From: an uncultured Clostridia bacterium
GTDB lineage: Bacteria > Bacillota > Clostridia > Lachnospirales > Lachnospiraceae
DNA: 7,530 nt
Direction of reading: 5' to 3'
Assembly: GCA_947088195.1 (NCBI GenBank)
Contig: CAMUFS010000145.1
Span: 1 to 7,530 of the forward strand
In this document: positions 4,143 through 7,530 of the stretch, in pieces
How the letters are laid out: the number at the start of each line of letters is the position of its first letter
How positions within the stretch are numbered: position 1 is the stretch's first letter
Translations under genes and position numbers: made by a program
Notes under the pieces: model-generated
The model's database searches: none
Told to the model about the DNA's origin: nothing
What the model saw: only the letters and a program-made list of their open reading frames with translations

Positions 4143-4171
4143 TTGACAAGGTACAAATAGTACCTTATAGC
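4143..4171 (+). promoter_or_regulatory. Early rightward promoter with embedded operator
   Basis: TTGACA at 4143-4148, a 17-nt spacer and TATAGC at 4166-4171. The spacer is filled by the inverted repeat AAGGTAC-AAATA-GTACCTT (4148-4166), so a dimeric repressor bound there would block polymerase. A single half-site, AAGGTACAA, recurs at about 4260-4268. A second, AT-only dyad (ATAATA-TCT-TATTAT) lies about 4183-4197 and may be chance. The promoter drives the early genes from 4224 on. Confidence 0.8.
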
Positions 4172-4223
4172 GAAATATATATAATAATATCTTATTATAC
4201 CATAAATTAGAAGGGGGAAGCCA

Positions 4224-4433
4224 ATGATAGCGCACGAAATTGTAAAAAGATAAAGAAATAAGGTACAAGCAGATATACATAAGATAGATCAGGAGGTGCT
4301 GCACAAGATTACATCTAAATAAATATCTGATAATAGAGTTAGAAGAATAGAGAGAAGTACAATAAAAACACAAAGAATAGTAGGCAAATTTATGACAGAG
4401 AAAGGGGGAATGGCACATTCCTCACAGTTTTAA
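4224..4433 (+). pseudogene. Decayed first early gene, two in-frame ochre stops
   Basis: The interval 4122-4437 has no intact gene. From ATG 4224, behind a good ribosome site (AGAAGGGGGA, about 8 nt), one frame reads MIAHEIVKR, TAA (4251-4253), RNKVQADIHKIDQEVLHKI and on to TSK, TAA (4320-4322), then 36 further codons including VRRIERSTIKTQRIVGKFMT, to a final TAA at 4431-4433. The whole 70-codon stretch has protein-like composition with no frame change. This points to a small charged helical protein broken by nonsense changes. The alternative is one or more very short peptides: a GTG at 4296 inside AGGAGGTG and an ATG at 4392 also exist. I do not recognise the family. Confidence 0.45.
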
Positions 4434-4437
4434 GAAA

Positions 4438-4662
4438 GTGGAGCTTGTGCCTAAAAATTTTATGAAATATATGAATATAGTTGTAGTTGATGGAAAAGAA
4501 GAGGATGTGTCCACATGGCCTTTGGAGAAAAGAAAAGAGTTCTTTCATAGGTTAAATCACAGAGCACTTACCATGCTGGGGTATGTGCGGGTAGATGAAG
4601 AGACAGGAGAGGTGATAGACGAGATGGAAGAGAGAATGGAAACAAAGGAAACAACCGCTTAG
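4438..4662 (+). CDS. Small early-region protein of unknown function
   Basis: A 74-residue cytoplasmic protein: LVPKNFMKYMNIVVVDGKEE, STWPLEKRKEFFHRLNHRAL, TMLGYVRVDEETGEVIDEME. A short beta strand, a central helix and an acidic tail can be guessed. The family is not recognised. The start is unclear. GTG 4438 has only AAGAAAG in front of it. The frame is open back to 4396, and ATT 4417, 8 nt after AGGGGG, would add IPHSFKK. Dropping one T near 4417 would instead join it to ATG 4410 (MAHPHSFKK), so the 5' end may itself have a frameshift. The stop codon TAG sits in the loop of a small hairpin (ACCGC-TTAG-GCGGT, 4654-4667). It lies 37 nt before the hydrolase gene, likely in the same operon. Confidence 0.6.
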   Translation: MELVPKNFMKYMNIVVVDGKEEDVSTWPLEKRKEFFHRLNHRALTMLGYVRVDEETGEVIDEMEERMETKETTA

Positions 4663-4699
4663 GCGGTAGCTCGCAGGACAAGCATAAGGAAAAAGAACA

Positions 4700-5245
4700 A
4701 TGATAAGAAAATTAGGATATAGCATAATAGGAACAATTCTTGCTTCGGTTCTGTTTTCTGGCAAACAGGAGAAAGCTGATATTTCTTCCTTTCAGCAGGA
4801 GAGAAGCTTCTTACATATAAATCAGGAACCAGAGAAACAAGCAGAACAAGAAGAACTCATTCCATTTACAAAAGAATTTGGTTTTTACAACTTGACAAGC
4901 TATGAGTGGGAAATTTTGGGACAAGTGATTATGGCAGAGGCCAGAGGAGAGAGCTTTGAGGTCCAATATTATATTGCATGTACCATTCTAAATCGTGTAG
5001 AAAGCGACTTATTTCCCAACAGCATAGCCGGAGTGATCTATCAGACAATACCTACAGTTCAGTTTTATGGGGCATGGGATACAAACAAATATGAAGTAAC
5101 AGATTCTGTTTGGGAGGCGATACAGACAGCTCTTTGGAACAGAAAATCGCCAACAGACTTGTATTATTTCACATCAGAAGGGTATCTGGAGGGAACAGAG
5201 CCATGGGAGCATATAGGAAATATGTGGTTTTCCAGACAAAAATAG
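4700..5245 (+). CDS. Secreted or membrane-anchored cell-wall hydrolase, SleB/CwlJ-type
   Basis: A 181-residue protein. Residues 1-21 are a signal peptide or N-terminal anchor (basic MIRK, then GYSIIGTILASVLF). A Glu/Gln-rich linker runs to about residue 60. The Hydrolase_2 (SleB) domain follows: LGQVIMAEARGES with E80 as the likely catalytic Glu, YIACTILNRVESDLFPNSIA, VIYQ and QF, and the C-terminal LYYFTSEGYLEG and GNMWF. Family members are lytic transglycosylases that cut peptidoglycan glycan strands. AAGGA lies about 10 nt before ATG 4700. It sits in the early operon, with no holin beside it and away from any lysis cassette. That suggests a role at infection or in wall remodelling and not only in final lysis; this is inference. 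The spore-germination role of the cellular SleB should not be transferred to it. Confidence 0.87.
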   Translation: MIRKLGYSIIGTILASVLFSGKQEKADISSFQQERSFLHINQEPEKQAEQEELIPFTKEFGFYNLTSYEWEILGQVIMAEARGESFEVQYYIACTILNRVESDLFPNSIAGVIYQTIPTVQFYGAWDTNKYEVTDSVWEAIQTALWNRKSPTDLYYFTSEGYLEGTEPWEHIGNMWFSRQK

Positions 5246-5267
5246 AAAATAGAAAGAAGGGGACAAG

Positions 5268-5429
5268 ATGGATCATGAGACGAATAAGGCTGTATCAGAA
5301 AAAGGCATTATAAATTATAAGATACTAAGAAAAACAAAGTTAGAAGCAAATCAAAAGAAAAGAATCTTTGCTTATATAAGATGTGGACAGGCTTGTAATG
5401 ATAAGATAAGAAGGAGGGAACTTAGATGA
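5268..5429 (+). CDS. Small basic protein coupled to the ERF gene
   Basis: A 53-residue protein: MDHETNKAVSEKGIINYKIL, then RKTKLEANQKKRIFAYIRCG and a basic end (DKIRRRELR). AAGAAGGGG lies about 5 nt before the ATG. The stop TGA (5427-5429) overlaps the ERF start ATG (5426-5428) as ATGA, the usual sign of translational coupling, and the ERF ribosome site AAGGAGG lies inside its last codons. Such coupling and the 22-nt gap after the hydrolase gene make it a real gene despite its size. It is strongly basic, which would suit nucleic-acid binding or a partner of the annealing protein; that is a guess. The family is not recognised. Confidence 0.7.
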   Translation: MDHETNKAVSEKGIINYKILRKTKLEANQKKRIFAYIRCGQACNDKIRRRELR

Positions 5430-6067
5430 GTGAAGGAAAAGCGCCTATCATTTATTCAGCAATATGTGGTGTGATGGAAGATATTGGAGTTGTAGGGAAG
5501 GGGGATTACAATAAATCGCAAGGATTTAAGTATCGAAGCATTGATGCAGTGATGAACGCACTCAATCCAGCAATGATAAAACATAAAATATTCTGCACAC
5601 CAGAAGTTATGGAACAGTTCAGAGAGGAACGGACTACAGCAAAAGGCGGAAGCCTGATTTATTCTATCTGTAAGATGAGATATAGATTTTATACAATGGA
5701 TGGCTCTTATGTGGATGCGATAGTAGTTGGTGAAGGAATGGATAGTGGGGATAAGGCTACAAATAAGGCGATGGCAGCAGCTTTTAAATATGCTTGCTTT
5801 CAAACGTTTTGTATTCCAACCGAACACCTGATGGACGATCCAGACGCGGAAACGCCAGACGCCAGTAGGAAGAGTAATCCCAGTCAGGACAATGAAAGAA
5901 AGTCCCTAATGGATATGCTCGCTCAAGAGCTTATTCGGACTGGATACGGTTGGAACAATGTCATCGTTACATATAAGGTCGGTAGTATCGACAAGATGAC
6001 AATAGCTCAGATCAAGGACTGCATATCAAAAATGAAAAAGCAGCCTGATAAAGAAATACCCTGCTGA
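5426..6067 (+). CDS. erf: ERF-family single-strand annealing protein
   Basis: A 213-residue protein with the ERF core in residues 5-135: MEDIGVVGKGDYNKSQGFKY, RSIDAVMNALNPAM, and the diagnostic GEGMDSGDKATNKAMAAAFK followed by YACFQTFCIP (102-131). ERF proteins (type member from phage P22) anneal complementary single strands in RecA-independent phage recombination and often work beside an exonuclease or SSB. Neither of those is in the window. The C-terminal 70 residues are a polar linker (PDASRKSNPSQDNERKS) and a helical tail that varies in the family. AAGGAGG lies 8 nt before ATG 5426, and the start overlaps the stop of the 5268 gene. The TGA stop forms the first bases of a small hairpin (6065-6080). 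Confidence 0.92.
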   Translation: MSEGKAPIIYSAICGVMEDIGVVGKGDYNKSQGFKYRSIDAVMNALNPAMIKHKIFCTPEVMEQFREERTTAKGGSLIYSICKMRYRFYTMDGSYVDAIVVGEGMDSGDKATNKAMAAAFKYACFQTFCIPTEHLMDDPDAETPDASRKSNPSQDNERKSLMDMLAQELIRTGYGWNNVIVTYKVGSIDKMTIAQIKDCISKMKKQPDKEIPC

Positions 6068-6102
6068 CGTACTCACGTCACCTTAGAAGTTGAGGAACTT
6101 CT
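6065..6102 (+). terminator. Two tandem hairpins after the ERF gene, weak terminator candidate
   Basis: TGACGT-ACTC-ACGTCA (6065-6080) is followed by AGAAGTT-GAGG-AACTTCT (6085-6102), then TGTTATTGTTGG. The stop codon of the ERF gene is inside the first stem. The second stem with the T-rich run after it could act as a leaky terminator or an mRNA-stability element, reducing expression of the replication genes relative to ERF. The T run is interrupted, so confidence is low. Confidence 0.4.
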
Positions 6103-6390
6103 TGTTATTGTTGGTTAAAACAATTCACCATAAGTATAACATGGGTATGGAGAAAAAACAAGAGGTAATTGTAGAAAGCTTGAAAAACAAGGGTTTTTGA
6201 AGAAGTCTGAGCAATGATAAAAGATAATAGAGTCTGGGGCTTATAAGCTGCTCGCAGGTTGGTTCTTAACATAGGGCTGCCTGTTGGGTGGAAAGTTGCC
6301 AGATACATGAGAGCTACTGCTGGCATATTGGTGTGGATCATGCTATATGTTTGGTGGAGAATGGCTCAGGATGTCGAAAGGAAAATAGAA
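6103..6390 (+). other. Gap with gene debris between ERF and the replication gene
   Basis: No intact gene is convincing here. One 19-codon frame (6141-6200, MGMEKKQEVIVESLKNKGF) has no good ribosome site. The frame ending at TAG 6386-6388, three bases before the next gene, reads backward through TGA 6305-6307 and TAG 6272-6274 to about 6221 with protein-like, Cys-bearing content (GCLLGGKLPDT, AYWCGSCYMFGGEWLRMSKG). This could be a broken small zinc-binding gene. The frame in phase with the next gene extends upstream to TTG 6259, but that segment is Trp-rich, lacks a ribosome site and is not part of the known domain. Confidence 0.4.
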
Positions 6391-7305
6391 ATGGCTGGCA
6401 GATTACCGAAAATAGGACTTGATTACGCCAGTTGGGATATTGACATCTTTGATAAAGACACAAAAATAGATAAGCTTTTGGATGCACATGGATGGAATGG
6501 ATTTGCTGTATATTTTTACCTGTGCCAGAGAGCTTATGGGGGAGAAGGATACTTCTATCAATGGGGCTATGACGATTGTGCATCAACTGCGAGGAAGATG
6601 GGCGGCGGCATTGGTTCTGGTACTGTCCGGGAGACAGTGGGCTACTGCTTGCAAATTGGTCTTTTTCATAAGGGGCTGTTTGACAGGTGGGGAGTCTTAA
6701 CCAGTAGAGGTATTCAAAAAAGATATTGTATGGCAATAAAAAACAGAGATGTGAGAAGAGTAATTGCCGAGTATTGGCTCTTGCAAAAAAATGAGGAGTG
6801 CAAGGGATTATTAAAGTTACCCCTAAATACTAATTTATCAGAGAGAAATGTTAATTTCCCGACAGGAAATAGCAATTTCCCGGAGGAAAATACGAATTTC
6901 CTCCCTATAAAGGAAAGTAAAGTAAAGAAAAGTAAAGTATATAAGAATACTTCGTATTCTTTTGCAGATCCGGCCGAGCCGGATGCTGACAAGGAGGAGA
7001 TGGAGGTAATAACTCTTACCCTTAATGACAAGACAAATTATCCTGTATGTCAGAAAGATATTGATACATGGAGCTGTCTTTATCCAGCTATTGATGTTAT
7101 GCAGGAGCTTCGGAAAATGAAAGATTGGTGTGACAGCAACCCTGCAAAACGGAAAACTAAGAGGGGAGTGAAACGGTTTATTAGTGGCTGGTTGATGAGG
7201 GCTCAGGATAAAGGAGGCAGCGGGAAATATACAAAATACGAGGAACGTACTGTTTTGGAAAAGGGAATAGAGGAAGAAGAGGAGTTGGTAGGTGATGACT
7301 GGTGA
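6391..7305 (+). CDS. Phage replisome organiser, DUF4373/Lin1244-type N-terminal domain
   Basis: A 304-residue protein. The start is ATG 6391, with GAAAGGA 8 nt upstream, giving the usual MAGRLPKIGLDYASWDIDIF opening. The frame is open 44 codons further upstream, but that part has no support. Residues 1-130 are a Lin1244/Lin1753-like domain (DKDTKIDKLLDAHGWNGFAV, YFYLCQRAYGGEGYFYQW, then a winged-helix-like part). A linker (about 140-205) contains four 7-residue N-x-N-[FL] repeats (146-173). The C-terminal domain (about 212-275, CQKDIDTWSCLYPAIDVMQE, NPAKRKTKRGVKRFISGWLM) resembles that of other phage replication initiators, with an acidic tail (EEEEELVGDDW). Related proteins bind the phage origin and bring in the helicase or its loader. 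Likely co-transcribed with the primase, which starts 2 nt after the stop. The repeats may be the origin itself. Confidence 0.85.
   Translation: MAGRLPKIGLDYASWDIDIFDKDTKIDKLLDAHGWNGFAVYFYLCQRAYGGEGYFYQWGYDDCASTARKMGGGIGSGTVRETVGYCLQIGLFHKGLFDRWGVLTSRGIQKRYCMAIKNRDVRRVIAEYWLLQKNEECKGLLKLPLNTNLSERNVNFPTGNSNFPEENTNFLPIKESKVKKSKVYKNTSYSFADPAEPDADKEEMEVITLTLNDKTNYPVCQKDIDTWSCLYPAIDVMQELRKMKDWCDSNPAKRKTKRGVKRFISGWLMRAQDKGGSGKYTKYEERTVLEKGIEEEEELVGDDW
6826..6961. repeat. Four 21-bp direct repeats plus A-rich tract and palindrome, candidate origin
   Basis: Four tandem 21-bp units (6826, 6847, 6868, 6889) share AAT-nnn-AATTT followed by a C- and G-containing end; units 2 and 3 are closest (AATTTCCCG). 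A purine-rich strand then runs from about 6910 to 6942 (GGAAAGTAAAGTAAAGAAAA and on). A perfect 8-bp inverted repeat, AAGAATACTTCGTATTCTT (6943-6961), closes it. All of it lies in the linker of the replisome organiser gene. Iterons, an adjacent AT-rich asymmetric tract and a location inside the initiator gene match the lambda ori plan. Confidence 0.5.
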
Positions 7306-7307
7306 AG

Positions 7308-7530
7308 ATGTATGAATTTAGAGATCAGGATGCATGGGATTTTGCGCGGCATGTGGGAATTGAGACGAAGCAGGCAGGCAATGAGTTGCACTTTAAGATT
7401 TGTCCTTATTGCAGACCAAAAGCCACAAAGGGAAATACAAGAACATTCTCAATCAATCTGGAAACGGGACAGTTTAAGTGTCTGAGAGCAAGCTGTGGGG
7501 TATCTGGAAATATGCTGCAGCTTTCAAAGG
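7308..7530 (+). CDS. Phage DNA primase, zinc-finger N-terminus (3' end outside window)
   Basis: The first 74 residues are visible: MYEFRDQDAWDFARHVGIET and on, with C32-P-Y-C35, then FKC58-LRAS-C63-GVSGN. This is a CHC2-like zinc finger (C-x2-C-x22-C-x4-C, with Cys in place of the family's His at the second position) as found at the N-terminus of DnaG-type and phage primase-helicase proteins. The TOPRIM catalytic domain would lie past the window edge and cannot be checked. ATG 7308 is two bases after the stop of the replisome organiser. GGTGA at 7301-7305 is very close, and GGTGAT at 7291 is 11 nt away, so translation is probably coupled to the upstream gene. Whether it is a lone primase or a primase-helicase fusion is unknown from here. 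Confidence 0.82.
   Translation, partial: MYEFRDQDAWDFARHVGIETKQAGNELHFKICPYCRPKATKGNTRTFSINLETGQFKCLRASCGVSGNMLQLSK

Noticed and set aside
4134..4418. Leftward open frame of 94 codons upstream of the repressor.
   Set aside because: It covers the early promoter and operator and has a Tyr/Leu/Ser-rich composition typical of antisense AT-rich DNA.
5456..5827. Leftward open frame of 123 codons opposite the ERF gene.
   Set aside because: The ERF signature on the plus strand is unmistakable, and the opposite frame has no ribosome site or recognisable content.
2499..6246. Reassignment of TAA as a sense codon, suggested by in-frame TAA at 64, 2508, 4251, 4320 and 6244.
   Set aside because: TAA also ends normal genes here (392, 1742, 2278, 3941), and past 1742 the frame only runs into antisense of a real gene. 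Clear full-length genes such as the ERF, antirepressor and hydrolase have no internal TAA. Decay by single changes is simpler.
4659..6258. Shared GCTTA and GCTCGCAGG blocks at 4657-4678 and 6239-6258.
   Set aside because: The blocks are short, their spacing differs by one base, and the flanks do not match. Many 9-base matches are expected by chance in a window of this size.
6259..6390. Upstream extension of the replisome organiser to TTG 6259.
   Set aside because: No ribosome site at 6259; the extra 44 residues are Trp-rich and outside the known domain, while ATG 6391 has GAAAGGA at good spacing.
6338..6736. Leftward open frame of 132 codons opposite the replisome organiser gene.
   Set aside because: It is antisense to a well-supported domain, with no ribosome site and an unlikely composition.

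Overview
The window reads as the immunity and early (replication) region of a temperate phage or prophage from a low-GC Gram-positive host. The gut Clostridia, especially Lachnospiraceae, are the best guess. Reasons: AT-rich DNA, strong AGGAGG-type ribosome sites with ATG, GTG and TTG starts, TTGACA/TATAAT-type promoters, and the gene order antirepressor - XRE regulators - ERF annealing protein - replisome organiser - zinc-finger primase. No integrase, attachment site, tRNA, rRNA, CRISPR array or structural gene is visible. The assignment rests on reading by eye; no database was searched.

Region 1 (1-2966) is the unusual part. It is a tandem array of small genes laid out as convergent pairs separated by near-identical divergent promoter cassettes (about 520-637, 1264-1385, 1931-2053 and 2521-2640). 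Each cassette fires a small Cys-rich protein leftward and another small protein rightward. The two -35 boxes overlap, the spacers are fixed (17 nt leftward, 18 nt rightward), and a conserved dyad lies at the start of the leftward transcript. Convergent neighbours overlap at their 3' ends in three of four pairs. Three rightward proteins share an N-terminal coiled coil but have unrelated C-termini. Three leftward proteins are divergent members of one Cys-rich family. The fourth leftward gene is a different zinc ribbon with a stop at codon 2. The array shows wear: a frameshifted copy at the left edge, that nonsense codon, and an orphan duplicate of a C-terminal module at 2916-2966.

Region 2 (3000-4171) is a lysis-lysogeny switch: an AntA-KilAC antirepressor, a small XRE protein on the same strand, and a second XRE repressor convergent with it and overlapping its 3' end by 48 nt. 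Just upstream of the repressor, in the opposite direction, is a TTGACA-17-TATAGC promoter whose spacer holds a 7+5+7 inverted repeat, a textbook repressor operator.

Region 3 (4224-7530) is the rightward early operon. It starts with a decayed short gene and a small unknown gene, then a secreted SleB/CwlJ-type cell-wall hydrolase, a 53-residue gene coupled by ATGA overlap to an ERF-family recombinase, a 320-nt stretch with only gene debris, a DUF4373/Lin1244-type replisome organiser, and the 5' end of a CHC2-type primase. Inside the organiser gene, four 21-bp direct repeats, an A-rich tract and a perfect palindrome are arranged like the lambda origin.

Working model (inference): the repressor holds the rightward promoter off and the antirepressor relieves it. 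The early operon then replicates and recombines phage DNA from an origin inside the organiser gene. The left array is a changeable store of small accessory proteins, whose shared promoter cassettes could serve as homology for gain, loss and reshuffling.
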